DNA of 64,000 bases from Parvimonas sp035282405 (GTDB lineage: Bacteria > Bacillota > Clostridia > Tissierellales > Peptoniphilaceae). The stretch lies in the NCBI RefSeq assembly GCF_035282405.1, contig NZ_JAYKBP010000001.1:434001-498000 (forward strand), given 5' to 3'. The notes under the pieces are model-generated. The model saw only the letters and a program-made list of their open reading frames with translations, searched no databases and was not told where the DNA came from. How positions within the stretch are numbered: the stretch's first letter is position 1; the number at the start of each line of letters is the position of its first letter. Both the position numbers and the translations under genes were made by a program. Below are positions 42,449 to 52,125 of this stretch, piece by piece.

Positions 42449-44151
42449 CTTAATCTTTCCTTTTTTTCATTTGCAATTTCAATCATTTCTTTAGATTGTC
42501 TTATAGTTGTTTCATTAATATTTGCTCCACCTATAAGTCTTGAAATTTCCATAACTTTTTCATCATAATTTGCACATAAAACTTTTGATAAAGTTATATC
42601 TCCAACTGTTTCTTTGCTTATTATAAAATGCGTATCTGATAAAACAGAAATCTGTGGTAAATGAGAAATTACAAGAAGTTGATGATTTTTTGAAATTTCT
42701 GCAAGTTTTTCTCCAACAATTTGAGCAGTTACTCCACTTATACCCGTATCAATCTCATCAAAAACAAGAGTTGCTATCTTATCCCTATCGGATAAAACCT
42801 TTTTAAAACCTAACATAATTCTGCTAAGTTCCCCACCAGATGCAATTTTATATATTTCTTGAAGTTCTTCGCCTTTATTTGTTGAAATTAAAAAAGTAAC
42901 TTCATCAAAACCAATGTTTGTAATTTTATTATTTGTCTTTATATCTATTTTAAAGATTGAATTTTTTAAATCTAAATCCAAAAGTTCTTTTTCAATTAAT
43001 TTTTCAATTCTCTTTGCTACTTCTTTTCTAGAATTTGAAATTTCTATACCAAGTTTCTTATATTCTTCACTTAAATTTTTAAGCTTATTGTTTTCTTCAA
43101 ATAACAAATCTTTTGAATGTTCAAGTAAATACAAATCTTCCTCTAATGAATTTTTATATTTTACAAGTCCCTTTTTATCTGTCCTATGTTTCCTTTTCAA
43201 GTCATTCAAAAGATTAAATTTTTCCTGTAGAATCATTAAACTTTCTTCGTCAATATAAACACTTGAGTAATAATCTTGAATTTTTGTATAAATTTCTTTT
43301 AATCCAAAAGAAATATTTTCAAAATCTTCACTAAATTTTACATTTTTATCATTTTCTTCCAATATAACAAGATTTCTATTTATTTCATTCAAGATGGAAA
43401 AGGCATTTACTTCTGAATTTTCTCCATCAAAAAGCTCAACTAAATTTCCACAGCAAACTAAAATAGTTTGACTATTATTAAATTTATCAATTTCATTTTC
43501 AATAAATTCTTCATCCAAAGTTTCAAGTTCCAAACTATTTAGTTCTTCAATTTCTGATTTTATTTCCTCAACATTTTCATCAAAATTATTTACTCTATTC
43601 TTTAGCTTCTTTAAGTCGGAACTTGTCTTTTTTATTTTGCAATATAATGTTTCTAATTCTTTTAATTTTTTTCTAAACTCATCATCGCAAAAACTATCTA
43701 AAATTTCAACAAAATCAGCTCTATTAAACAATGTATAACTATCATGTTGCCCACATACATTTAAAATATTTAACATAATATCAGATAGAATAGAATTATT
43801 CACAGTTCTATTATTTATCTTTGAAACTGATCTTCCGTTTTTGCTTATAGTTCTTGAAATAACTAGCATATTATCTTCAATTTCTATATCTAAACCTAGC
43901 AATTCAAACTTATTTCTTAAAATTTCTTCATCATATCGAGAAAGAAAAAATACTCCTTCAACATAAGCAGTATCACTACGTTTCCCAATAGATGAAGTAT
44001 TAGCTCTTCCACCACAAAGCAAAGAAATAGCACCGATAATTATAGATTTACCAGTTCCTGTTTCTCCTGTTAAAACATTAAGTCCTTCAGTAAAGGAAAT
44101 TTTTATTTCATCAACAATTGCTAAATTTCTTATATATAATTCAGATAACAT
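42433..44151 (-). CDS. recN: DNA repair protein RecN
   Basis: 572 residues, SMC-like: N-terminal LYIRNLAIVDEIKISF and Walker A TGETGTGKSIIIGAI, long coiled-coil segments (about 160-230 and 310-380), and C-terminal IASGGELSRIMLGFK signature with LVFDEIDTGISG. It acts in double-strand break repair. It follows argR by 7 bases, the conserved argR-recN pair. Confidence 0.96.
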   Translation of the reverse strand: MLSELYIRNLAIVDEIKISFTEGLNVLTGETGTGKSIIIGAISLLCGGRANTSSIGKRSDTAYVEGVFFLSRYDEEILRNKFELLGLDIEIEDNMLVISRTISKNGRSVSKINNRTVNNSILSDIMLNILNVCGQHDSYTLFNRADFVEILDSFCDDEFRKKLKELETLYCKIKKTSSDLKKLKNRVNNFDENVEEIKSEIEELNSLELETLDEEFIENEIDKFNNSQTILVCCGNLVELFDGENSEVNAFSILNEINRNLVILEENDKNVKFSEDFENISFGLKEIYTKIQDYYSSVYIDEESLMILQEKFNLLNDLKRKHRTDKKGLVKYKNSLEEDLYLLEHSKDLLFEENNKLKNLSEEYKKLGIEISNSRKEVAKRIEKLIEKELLDLDLKNSIFKIDIKTNNKITNIGFDEVTFLISTNKGEELQEIYKIASGGELSRIMLGFKKVLSDRDKIATLVFDEIDTGISGVTAQIVGEKLAEISKNHQLLVISHLPQISVLSDTHFIISKETVGDITLSKVLCANYDEKVMEISRLIGGANINETTIRQSKEMIEIANEKKERLRCIEK

Positions 44152-44158
44152 AAAATCC

Positions 44159-44611
44159 CTACCTTACAAGTTTCCTTATATCTTCGACTACGGAATCTAA
44201 AAAAGCTTTATCATCAATAGCTATAAAGATAGTATCATTTCCAGTTACGATTCCACTTACCATTTTTAACTTGGCACTTTCTAGATATGAGCCACAAATA
44301 CTTGCAGTATGTGGAATAGTCTTTATAAGTATCATATCTTCATTATGCTTTATAGATAAAATTGCAAGTTTACAAATCTTATTCAATCTTTCATCTAAAG
44401 AATCATAGAGTGAATCAACGACCTTATACTTATATTCTCCATTTTTCGTTTGTACCTTTAAAATTTTTAATTCTTTTATATCTCTTGAAACTGTAGCTTG
44501 TGTGGAACGAATTCCCTTTTTTTCCAAGCAGTCTGAAAGTTCCTCTTGTGTTTTTATTTCATTATTTTCTATTAAATCTAAAATAATTCTCTGTCTTGTA
44601 TATTTTTTCAT
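44159..44611 (-). CDS. argR: Arginine repressor ArgR
   Basis: 150 residues. The DNA-binding N-terminal domain (RQRIILDLIENNEIKTQEEL, then RSTQATVSRDIKELKIL) and the C-terminal hexamerisation/arginine-binding part with PHTASICGSYLES and GTDD-like GNDTIFIA are intact. It controls arginine metabolism. No arginine gene is in this window. Confidence 0.94.
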   Translation of the reverse strand: MKKYTRQRIILDLIENNEIKTQEELSDCLEKKGIRSTQATVSRDIKELKILKVQTKNGEYKYKVVDSLYDSLDERLNKICKLAILSIKHNEDMILIKTIPHTASICGSYLESAKLKMVSGIVTGNDTIFIAIDDKAFLDSVVEDIRKLVR

Positions 44612-44619
44612 AAAACCTC

Positions 44620-45354
44620 TTAAAAAATCCCTTTTATAAGTGCTAATTTTTCTTTATTTCCATCTCCACCAAGTATTGGAGAATCAATTATGGAAATTAC
44701 TTCAAGTTTATTTCCAAGTGCATAGAGTCTGACTTTTTCAATTACATTTTCTATAACTTTTTCAGACTTAACTACACCCTTTTTATTTAAACTCTTTCCT
44801 TCACATTCAAATTGTGGTTTTATTAGTGCCACAATTATACTGTCCTCTTTTAAAAATTTATACAAATTTTCAAAAATATATTTTAAAGAAATAAAAGAAA
44901 CGTCAATAGAAATAAAATCAACCTTCTCTCCTATAACTTCAAAATCTAAATATCGAAAATTTGTATTTTCCAAACTTACTAATCTATCGTCATTCAACAA
45001 ACTCTTTGCAAGTTGATTAGTACCAACATCGATAGCATATACTTTTTTTGTATTTTCATTTAGCATAATTTGAGTAAATCCACCAGTTGATGCTCCAATA
45101 TCCATACAAACTAGATTTTTCAAATCAAGCTTAAAATTTTTAATTGCAGAGTCTAACTTTATGGCTCCTCTTCCCACATAACTATCCTCAAAAGTTGAAT
45201 TTATAGTTATTAATTCAGGTTTTTCAATCATCATTGAAACTTTTTCTATAATTTTTCCATCATAAAAAGCTCTTTTTTCTGCAATAATCCTCTTTGCATG
45301 AGTTCTTGACTTTACGAGTCCCAAATTGACTAAACAAATATCTGCTCTTTCCAT
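44620..45354 (-). CDS. tlyA: TlyA family rRNA methyltransferase / hemolysin-like protein
   Basis: 244 residues. S4 RNA-binding domain (ADICLVNLGLVKSRTHAKRII) then an FtsJ-type methyltransferase: MDIGASTGGFTQIML, VYAIDVGTNQLAKSL, SIDVSFISLKYI and ALIKPQFECE. TlyA 2'-O-methylates 16S and 23S rRNA in other bacteria. It lies between argR and ispA, the usual place. Confidence 0.92.
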   Translation of the reverse strand: MERADICLVNLGLVKSRTHAKRIIAEKRAFYDGKIIEKVSMMIEKPELITINSTFEDSYVGRGAIKLDSAIKNFKLDLKNLVCMDIGASTGGFTQIMLNENTKKVYAIDVGTNQLAKSLLNDDRLVSLENTNFRYLDFEVIGEKVDFISIDVSFISLKYIFENLYKFLKEDSIIVALIKPQFECEGKSLNKKGVVKSEKVIENVIEKVRLYALGNKLEVISIIDSPILGGDGNKEKLALIKGIF

Positions 45355-46202
45355 TAGTAAGTCCTTTTTGCCATATAATCAATGAAATTTACAAAAAACT
45401 CTTTTCTTCCTGAAATTTTATTAATTTCTTGCAATGAAATTTTATTTAATTCTGCAATTTTCTTTTCAACCTCACTCTTTCCTAAAACAGTTGCAAAAGT
45501 TTTTTTATTTAAATTAATATCCTCATCATAGTCGAATAAATCATCTTGCAGTTGGAAAACTAAACCTAGGTTTTTAGCGTAAATCTCCAAATGTGCTAAG
45601 TCATTATCATTTGCTCCACCCAGTTTTGCTCCCGATAAAATTGCAGCTTTAAAAAGTTCTCCTGTCTTTAGAGAATTAATCTTTTCAATATCAGTTAAAT
45701 TTTCTACATTATTTTCAAGATCTAAAAATTGACCATAAATCATTCCATTGATTCCACTTGAATTTAAAATTATTTCACTTGCAGAAATCGCAAGCTTTAT
45801 TTCATCAAAATTTTCAAGATTTTTCATAGCTTTAATCATAATTAAATTTGCATTATTTAAAAGCTCATCTCCAACTAAAACAGCATTTGATTGTCCATAT
45901 TTGCCATAAACGGATAATACCCCTCTTCTAAATTTATCATCATCCATTTCCGGTAAATCATCATGAACTAGAGAATAGTTATGAATAAGCTCTAAAGCAA
46001 TCGAAAAATCTATAGCTATATCTGAAATATCTCTATAAATTTTAAAAGCTTCTAAAAGCAAAATTGCTCTTATTCTCTTTCCACCAACAGAAAAAGAATA
46101 AGCACACATTTTTTCAAACTTATTATTATCCGTATAGACTTTACTTAATCTTTGTTCTATTATGCTTTTATCATTATGAATTAATTTTATAAAATCTTCC
46201 AT
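45354..46202 (-). CDS. ispA: Farnesyl diphosphate synthase (polyprenyl synthetase)
   Basis: 282 residues. First Asp-rich motif DDLPEMDDD, second DDLFDYDED, and the GKRIRAILLLEAF basic region. It joins isopentenyl units to allylic diphosphates. In Bacillus it is followed by dxs, which is absent here. It shares single-base overlaps with xseB and tlyA. Confidence 0.93.
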   Translation of the reverse strand: MEDFIKLIHNDKSIIEQRLSKVYTDNNKFEKMCAYSFSVGGKRIRAILLLEAFKIYRDISDIAIDFSIALELIHNYSLVHDDLPEMDDDKFRRGVLSVYGKYGQSNAVLVGDELLNNANLIMIKAMKNLENFDEIKLAISASEIILNSSGINGMIYGQFLDLENNVENLTDIEKINSLKTGELFKAAILSGAKLGGANDNDLAHLEIYAKNLGLVFQLQDDLFDYDEDINLNKKTFATVLGKSEVEKKIAELNKISLQEINKISGRKEFFVNFIDYMAKRTY

Positions 46203-46459
46203 TATAGCTCTAAACTCACTTGTCCATCTTCTAAAGTTTTCTCTACAAATTTTTCTTCTTCATCTTGAGCCTTTTCGTCAAATAAGAATAATCTACCTTC
46301 TTCTTTTTCCAGAATATCAACCAACTCTTTATGAAGTTTCATTCCCTTTTTATACAGTTCAATACTTTTTTCAAGACTTAATTGCTCTTTTTCTAAAGTA
46401 TTTACAATTTTAATAAGTTCTTCTATTCCCTTATCATAATTTTCTAACTTAATTGCCAT
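46202..46459 (-). CDS. xseB: Exodeoxyribonuclease VII small subunit
   Basis: 85 residues, helical: NYDKGIEELIKIVNTLEKEQLSLEKSI then YKKGMKL is the family mark (quoted in parts). It binds XseA. It overlaps xseA by 11 bases. Confidence 0.92.
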   Translation of the reverse strand: MAIKLENYDKGIEELIKIVNTLEKEQLSLEKSIELYKKGMKLHKELVDILEKEEGRLFLFDEKAQDEEEKFVEKTLEDGQVSLEL

Positions 46460-47651
46460 CTATAATCTCCTTAACATCGGAAATAATCTCTCCATTAGAA
46501 ACTCTAAGTTTCAAAGAATCCCCTACATTTACACTTTTAATATCCTTAACGATTTCATTCTTATCATTATAAACAATACTATACCCTCTGTCTAAAATAC
46601 TATTCGGGTTTATAATTTCTAAAGATTGTCTTTTAAAATCAAGTAATTGTTTGTTATATTTAAAAATTGAAACTATCTTTTCATCTAAAGATTTTTTCAA
46701 ATTCTCAAGATTTTCTTTCAATGTAGTTATTCTATTAACTGGATTGTAATATTCCAATTCTTTTTTAAAATGTTCAAGCTGAACTTTTTCAGCAGAAATT
46801 TCTTCTAAAATGTTTTTATTAAGTTTTTTCTCAGCTTGATTTAAAAATTCTTTTATCTCATCCGTACTTACAGATGAAAGCTCTGCCCCTGCTGTAGGAG
46901 TCGCTGCTCTCTTATCTGCAACATAATCTGTTAGCATTGTATCTATCTCATGACCAACTGCTGATATAATAGGTTTTCTACAATTAAAAATGGTTCTAAT
47001 GAGATTTTCATCATTAAACGCATTCAAATCTTCAAAAGAACCTCCACCTCTACCGACAATTATTGTGTCAATAAAATCAAGTGAATCTAAATATTTAACA
47101 CCTTCAGCTATTTCTTCACTAGCACCAATTCCTTGAACTTTTGCAGGATAAAAATAGATATTTGCAATTCTAAATCTTCTTCGTAGAGTATTTAGAATAT
47201 CACGAATTGCAGCACCATTTTTAGCTGTAACAACTCCAATATTCTTCGGAAATCTTGGAATTGGTTTTTTAAATTCAGAATTAAAGAGGCCTTCCTTTGA
47301 AAGTTTTTCTTTTAGAGCTAAAAATTGCTCATATAAATTTCCACGACCGACCTCTTCAACATTTTTACATAAAATCTGATAGTAGCTTCCTTTTTCATAT
47401 GTCATAACAGTTCCCGTTACGACAACCTTTTGTCCGTCAGTTAGATTCAAACTTTGTGCAATTGGAATAGTTTTAAAAACTACACATTTAAGCATAGCTT
47501 CATCATCTTTAATACTAAAGTAACTATGTCCACCCGATTTTTTAAAATTAGATACTTCGCCTTCAACACTTATGTTAGATAAAAAAGAATCTCTCCTAAG
47601 TACATTCGAAATATACTTACTAACTTCTTTAACCTTAAATGTTGTCATCAA
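46449..47651 (-). CDS. xseA: Exodeoxyribonuclease VII large subunit
   Basis: 400 residues. N-terminal OB-fold (ISVEGEVSNFKKSGGHSYFS), catalytic stretch NIGVVTAKNGAAIRDILNTL, IIVGRGGGSFEDL, SAVGHEIDTMLTDYVADKRA with PTAGAE, then coiled coil. It degrades single-stranded DNA. Confidence 0.96.
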   Translation of the reverse strand: MMTTFKVKEVSKYISNVLRRDSFLSNISVEGEVSNFKKSGGHSYFSIKDDEAMLKCVVFKTIPIAQSLNLTDGQKVVVTGTVMTYEKGSYYQILCKNVEEVGRGNLYEQFLALKEKLSKEGLFNSEFKKPIPRFPKNIGVVTAKNGAAIRDILNTLRRRFRIANIYFYPAKVQGIGASEEIAEGVKYLDSLDFIDTIIVGRGGGSFEDLNAFNDENLIRTIFNCRKPIISAVGHEIDTMLTDYVADKRAATPTAGAELSSVSTDEIKEFLNQAEKKLNKNILEEISAEKVQLEHFKKELEYYNPVNRITTLKENLENLKKSLDEKIVSIFKYNKQLLDFKRQSLEIINPNSILDRGYSIVYNDKNEIVKDIKSVNVGDSLKLRVSNGEIISDVKEIIDGN

Positions 47652-47663
47652 AATTCTCCTATT

Positions 47664-48011
47664 TTAGAATATCATTAAAAGAATTCCACCAATAGCAAAT
47701 ATACTTACTGCAGGAACTATACTTTCTTTTAATGCTTTTAAAGATGTTTTAGGGATAGCTATAAATGCCATTAAAGTACAAACCACAGGAACATAGAATG
47801 TAAGAATCAAATAAGCATTTCTCCAAGGAAGAAAGTTTAAGTTCATTGTATTTTTAAAAAACAAAAATATTCCTATACAAATCGCACAGAAAACTGGATA
47901 AACTAACCATCTAGTTTTTCCTTCAGTTCCAACTAAATAAGTTGATACAGCTATACCTGAAAAAACAATACCAACAAATATAATTAACAATAAAGTATTA
48001 AGCAATCCCAT
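47664..48011 (-). CDS. Small membrane protein, four predicted helices
   Basis: 115 residues, not recognised. Hydrophobic segments near 4-25, 34-50, 65-85 and 95-114. It occupies the place between nusB and xseA where folD stands in Bacillus and is probably co-transcribed. GGAGGT precedes the ATG. Confidence 0.65.
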   Translation of the reverse strand: MGLLNTLLLIIFVGIVFSGIAVSTYLVGTEGKTRWLVYPVFCAICIGIFLFFKNTMNLNFLPWRNAYLILTFYVPVVCTLMAFIAIPKTSLKALKESIVPAVSIFAIGGILLMIF

Positions 48012-48033
48012 AACTACCTCCCAAAATCAATTA

Positions 48034-48438
48034 TTATTTTTTTGATCTAACGATAGTTCCCAAAATACCATTTATAAATTTATATGAAGCATCAGTAGAA
48101 TATTTATTTGCAATTTCTATGGCTTCATTTATTGCAACACTTTCAGGAATATCGTCCAAGTAATAAATTTCATTTACTGCAACTCTAAGAATTGCCAAAT
48201 CAATTTTAGCTATTCTATTGTAGTTCCAGCAACCTTCTAAATTTTCTTTTATAATATTATCAATGTCATCAAGATTATCAATTATAGATTTGCAATTTTT
48301 CCTAATGTATTTAACTTCACTACTAGGTAAATCAAAATATTCTATAAAACTTTCTATCTCATCACATTTAAAATTGTTCTGTATACTTAGTTGATAAATC
48401 AACTTCATACACCATTCTCGTGCTTCACTTCTAGTCAT
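48034..48438 (-). CDS. nusB: Transcription antitermination protein NusB
   Basis: 134 residues, all helical. SEAREWCMKLIYQLSIQ, KIDLAILRVAVNEIYYLDDIP and VAINEAIEIANKYSTDASYKF are the family motifs, followed by FINGILG. It binds boxA RNA with NusE in rRNA antitermination. Confidence 0.94.
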   Translation of the reverse strand: MTRSEAREWCMKLIYQLSIQNNFKCDEIESFIEYFDLPSSEVKYIRKNCKSIIDNLDDIDNIIKENLEGCWNYNRIAKIDLAILRVAVNEIYYLDDIPESVAINEAIEIANKYSTDASYKFINGILGTIVRSKK

Positions 48439-48447
48439 ATAAGCACT

Positions 48448-48786
48448 CTACTTTTCAATAGATTCAATACAAATATTCACACCTAAAACTTTAATACTTG
48501 TCATAACTTCTACTTTTAACTTTATATTTTCTTGAATTTTTTTAACAATTTCTTCAAATTTTTGTCCATACTCAATAGAAACTTTGACACTAATTTGAAT
48601 TCCTTTTTCTAAAAATTCTATTTCTATTCCTTTCTTAGAATTTTTTGCATTAATTTTTTCAATGTCAGCAGGAACTCCAACGATAGATTTTACCCCTTCA
48701 ACTTCAATAGCTGCCATAGCAGCAATCATATAAAAAATATCGTTTGATATCTTAACACTGCCATTTTCGAATTTATTTTTATTCAT
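48448..48786 (-). CDS. Asp23/Gls24 family protein
   Basis: 112 residues. KISNDIFYMIAAMAAIEVEGVKSIVG and the alternating strand pattern ending VLGVNICIES are typical of YqhY-type Asp23 proteins. The B. subtilis member sits in the same place before nusB and is linked to control of fatty acid synthesis. The promoter lies at 48841-48813. First gene of the long nusB-recN run. Confidence 0.9.
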   Translation of the reverse strand: MNKNKFENGSVKISNDIFYMIAAMAAIEVEGVKSIVGVPADIEKINAKNSKKGIEIEFLEKGIQISVKVSIEYGQKFEEIVKKIQENIKLKVEVMTSIKVLGVNICIESIEK

Positions 48787-48812
48787 AATTAATACACCTC
48801 CACTTACTATGT

Positions 48813-48841
48813 ATTATAACAAAATTTGTAAATTTATTCAA
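48813..48841 (-). promoter_or_regulatory. Promoter of the asp23-nusB operon
   Basis: Minus-strand TTGAAT (48841-48836), 17 bases, TATAAT (48818-48813), then GGAGGTG before the ATG. Confidence 0.75.
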
Positions 48842-49190
48842 TTAAAATTAAATATTTATACAATAAATTTTTATAAATAAATTTTCGACGATGTTAAAGA
48901 AGTAAAAAATCTATTAAGATATATTATTTACTTCTGATTTTAAGTTAAAGCAATTTTTAGTATTCACTATTTTAATAAAAGGATACATAAAAAATCAACA
49001 TATAAGTTACATCAGTTAGCACAATATAAATATTTGTAATATAGTGAAGTTTCTATTGAAATTTTAAATTATAACAATACTTTAAACTCTTGAATTAAAA
49101 ATAAAAATATGATAAAATTTCTGTAATTGTGTAATCATTAGGCTATGTTTGATTATATAATTTTTAATATGTAGATAAGGAGGTGAAAAT
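48842..49190. other. Intergenic gap, AT-rich
   Basis: About 350 bases between divergent genes. Apart from the asp23 promoter at its left and AAGGAGGTG at its right end nothing was found; there is no repeat, RNA motif or reading frame I can support. A plus-strand promoter for the next gene is not clear. Confidence 0.35.
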
Positions 49191-49985
49191 GTGGAAAATT
49201 ATGATAATGCAAAAAAATCATATGGGCTTAAATTATCTTTAAAAATAATTGCAATAATGTGTTTCTTATTATTTAACGGATTTTTGTTCACTTTTACTAA
49301 ATTTTTTCTAAAGAATACAGATAAAATTTCAAAAAATGGAAACTATAATATGGCATTACTTATTCTTATAGTAGGTGATATATTTCTAATCCTATTTGCA
49401 TATGTATTACCATACTATTTGTTTAAGATGTATCCTAAATTATTTTATTTTGACGATGGTGTTATTATCGGAAAAAATGGAGATGATAAAATTCTTTATA
49501 AAGATTTAGATTATTTCTTTATTCCAAATCCCTTAAATCCTATAGAAATTTTAGCAATATGGTATAAGAGAAATGATAAATGGAAGTCCTTATCTGGAAA
49601 CGGGTATCCTAGACCAGCTTTTCGACCATGGCAAGATGATTTTGTTAATGTGAATTATCCTATTTATATGCAAAAAATATTAGGCGGAGAAACTGTTGAA
49701 TTTATATACCATGATCCAAAAAATAACAAGTTTAATTTAAAATCAGTTAGAAAAATTTTAGAACAAAGTTCTAAAATTGAAATAACAAAAGACTATTTTA
49801 AAGTAGATGGTAAAGCTTATAAGTGGAATGAATATGATATCATAGCTAAAATTGGTAATGTAGTTGTAAAAAACAGCCAAGGAAAAGCTGTATTTAAATT
49901 GCCACAAAAAGCTTATATTCACAAAGTAAATTTATTGGAATCAATTGTTTTTGCTTTAAATAGTGGAATAGAAGGAAATAAGTAA
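49191..49985 (+). CDS. Hypothetical membrane protein with PH-like C-terminal region
   Basis: 264 residues from GTG, behind AAGGAGGTG. Two N-terminal helices (about 16-40 and 52-76), then a soluble strand-rich part. The stretch LFYFDDGVIIGKNGDDKILYKDLDYF and a later repeat of the same idea (KDYFKVDGKAYKWNEYDII) resemble bacterial PH-type domains, quoted here only in pieces; this is a guess from pattern. Function unknown. Confidence 0.6.
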   Translation: MENYDNAKKSYGLKLSLKIIAIMCFLLFNGFLFTFTKFFLKNTDKISKNGNYNMALLILIVGDIFLILFAYVLPYYLFKMYPKLFYFDDGVIIGKNGDDKILYKDLDYFFIPNPLNPIEILAIWYKRNDKWKSLSGNGYPRPAFRPWQDDFVNVNYPIYMQKILGGETVEFIYHDPKNNKFNLKSVRKILEQSSKIEITKDYFKVDGKAYKWNEYDIIAKIGNVVVKNSQGKAVFKLPQKAYIHKVNLLESIVFALNSGIEGNK

Positions 49986-49994
49986 CAAAATTTA

Positions 49995-50037
49995 AAGCCT
50001 TCAACGATACTTTACATCGTGGAAGGCTTGCCTTTTT
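49995..50037. terminator. Terminator between convergent genes
   Basis: AAGCCTTC-A-ACGAT and ATCGT-G-GAAGGCTT pair around ACTTTAC, followed by CCTTTTT on the plus strand. The stem sequence resembles the palindromic elements at 10854 and 19239, perhaps by chance. Confidence 0.8.
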
Positions 50038-50485
50038 ATCTTACATATTTTTTCATAGTATATTTTTTATTTTTAACATCAAATACTTCTATATAAGGCA
50101 CTCCTTCAATATAATGCCAACATTCAATATATGCAGGTTCAATTTCCAATAAACGTTCACTTTCTAAAAGTGAATAATTTTGGTATGAACTTGGATATTT
50201 TTCTTTAAATATTTCACAAAATGTTTTGTTTTCAATAGGTCTCCCAACATCACAACATATCCCATTAATCTGAATGTTATCAATACACAGAGATACATTA
50301 GGATTTGCAATTATCTGATTATATTTTTTAAAATTTTTATCTGTTTGAAAATAAAATTTTTCATCAATCACAATTATACTCATCATTCTTGATGTTACGA
50401 AGTCATCTTTTGATGTTGATAACACCATAAATTTACTTATTCCGATTTTTTCAAAAAATTCAAAATATTTTTCTTTAAACACCAT
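50036..50485 (-). CDS. Pyridoxamine 5'-phosphate oxidase-fold flavoprotein
   Basis: 149 residues. KFMVLSTSKDDFVTSRMMSIIVIDEKFYFQT followed by KYNQIIANPNVSLCI (quoted in parts) is the split-barrel FMN-binding pattern of PNPOx-like proteins. The C-terminal half is specific to a small group with unknown substrate. It starts 13 bases after the response-regulator gene on the same strand. Confidence 0.8.
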   Translation of the reverse strand: MVFKEKYFEFFEKIGISKFMVLSTSKDDFVTSRMMSIIVIDEKFYFQTDKNFKKYNQIIANPNVSLCIDNIQINGICCDVGRPIENKTFCEIFKEKYPSSYQNYSLLESERLLEIEPAYIECWHYIEGVPYIEVFDVKNKKYTMKKYVR

Positions 50486-50498
50486 GTTCTCCTTTCAA

Positions 50499-51098
50499 TT
50501 ATTTCGTATAATAATATATAGCAAGTTGAGTTCTATCTCTAAGTTCTAATTTTTCTAAAATTCCTGAAATATAATTTCTTACAGTTCCCTCACTCAAAAA
50601 TAATTTTTCAGAGATTTCTTTGTTAGATAATCCCTTAGCAATTTGTTCTAAAATTTCAACTTCTTTTTGTGTTAGAAGATCAAAATCTTTTTTTGTAGTA
50701 CTAAAAAGACTATGTAAATTCAATTCATTATCTAAAATTTTATTTCCAAGACTCACACTTTCGATTGCAGGAATTAGTGATGCGACATTGTCCTTTAAAA
50801 TAACTCCCAAAACGCCCCTATCCAATGCTCTCATTATATCATCTCTATCATTAAAAGTAGTAAGTAACATTATTTTGGCATCTTTGTCAAAATCTAAAAT
50901 CTCAATTGCAACATCAACTCCATTTACTTCTTTCATCCTAATATCTAAAATTACTACATCAATTTCATTTTCTTTATAAGTTTCAATTGCTTTTTTAGAA
51001 TCAGTAGTTGCCAATACAATCTCATAACCACTTTTGCTCAAAATTGTACTTAAAGCATTTAATACTAGTAAATCATCATCAACCATTAAGATTTTCAT
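50499..51098 (-). CDS. Two-component response regulator, NarL/LuxR type
   Basis: 199 residues. Receiver domain with acidic DDD at 7-9, phospho-acceptor D52 (VVILDIRM), Thr in LLTTF and Lys in LKDN; C-terminal LuxR helix-turn-helix LTQKEVEILEQIAKGLSNKEI then SEGTVRNYISGILEKL. It pairs with the overlapping kinase gene (20 bases) and faces the ABC exporter at 52304, its likely target (inference). Confidence 0.92.
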   Translation of the reverse strand: MKILMVDDDLLVLNALSTILSKSGYEIVLATTDSKKAIETYKENEIDVVILDIRMKEVNGVDVAIEILDFDKDAKIMLLTTFNDRDDIMRALDRGVLGVILKDNVASLIPAIESVSLGNKILDNELNLHSLFSTTKKDFDLLTQKEVEILEQIAKGLSNKEISEKLFLSEGTVRNYISGILEKLELRDRTQLAIYYYTK

Positions 51099-52125
51099 TA
51101 TTTTCTCCCTTATCTATTGCAATATTTATTTTAAATCCATCATCAGTAATAACATTGAAAAGTCCATGATATTTTCTAGCAATTTCTTCCATTGATAAAA
51201 CACCAAGACCTTCAGATTTATCAAATTTAATATTTTTTCCATTATCAAAAATCGTAATAATAAATGAACTTTCATTTTCTATTATTCTTACAGTAAAACT
51301 ATCTCCATTTGAATGTTTAATAAAATTAGAAAATGCTTCTTTAACAATACTTACAATATCAAAACTTAAATTTTCATTTATCTTACTTTTCACTCTATAT
51401 ATAAACTTTGTATTTATATTTGGAAAAGTAATTATCTTTTCTATAGAGTTCTCCAAGTCAAAAGAAGATTTGTACATATTATGAATTATCTTTCTTATAT
51501 CTACCAATCCTCCGGATAGATTTTCCCTTACTCTTATAAGCGACTCTTTTACTTCTTCGTCCTGACAAATATACTCCAATGCTCTAAGTTCCAAAACAGA
51601 AGCTGAAATTGTATGCCCTATTGAATTATGTAATTCCTTTGAAATTTTTTCTCTTTCTTTTAATATGCTCTCATAATTCTTTTTTTCCTCTTCAAGATAC
51701 ATACTTTTCAAATCTTTTTGCAATTTATAATTTGTCTTATAAAAATTCAAAAACTCTCTATGATAAAAAACTTTTCTTTCATAAAGCTCCCTATCGTATT
51801 GCGATAGACAGACAATAAGCAAAGACAATGTGAAATAGTCAATTTCTCTTGTAATTAAAAATACAAAGAATATTGGAATATTGTATATTGATTTGCTGTA
51901 AATTGCATAAATAAATGAAAAACTGAAAAATCTAAATTCTGGAAAAAAATAAATTATAATCAAAAATATTATTGATAAAGCAAAACTATAATAAATATTT
52001 TCTTTAATTTCTACAATAAGTACAAAAATTAACGAAATCATGCTAAAAATTGCAACATTAAGAAAATTTTGATTCCCCGAAAATAAAAACAAAAAATTTA
52101 ATAAAAAATATTTTAAAAATACCAT
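51079..52125 (-). CDS. Sensor histidine kinase, HisKA_3/DesK-LiaS type
   Basis: 348 residues. Four or more membrane segments in the first 105 residues with almost no extracytoplasmic loops (intramembrane-sensing layout), then phospho-acceptor H166 (ISKELHNSIGHTIS), an N-box at VKEAFSNFIKHSNG and G-box IFDNGKNIK and GLGVLSMEEIA. Such kinases often sense membrane stress or peptide antibiotics and drive ABC exporters. Confidence 0.9.
   Translation of the reverse strand: MVFLKYFLLNFLFLFSGNQNFLNVAIFSMISLIFVLIVEIKENIYYSFALSIIFLIIIYFFPEFRFFSFSFIYAIYSKSIYNIPIFFVFLITREIDYFTLSLLIVCLSQYDRELYERKVFYHREFLNFYKTNYKLQKDLKSMYLEEEKKNYESILKEREKISKELHNSIGHTISASVLELRALEYICQDEEVKESLIRVRENLSGGLVDIRKIIHNMYKSSFDLENSIEKIITFPNINTKFIYRVKSKINENLSFDIVSIVKEAFSNFIKHSNGDSFTVRIIENESSFIITIFDNGKNIKFDKSEGLGVLSMEEIARKYHGLFNVITDDGFKINIAIDKGENNENLNG

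Noticed and set aside
42914..43258. 114-codon plus-strand frame within recN
   Set aside because: Shadow of the coiled-coil region; Ser/Phe/Leu only.
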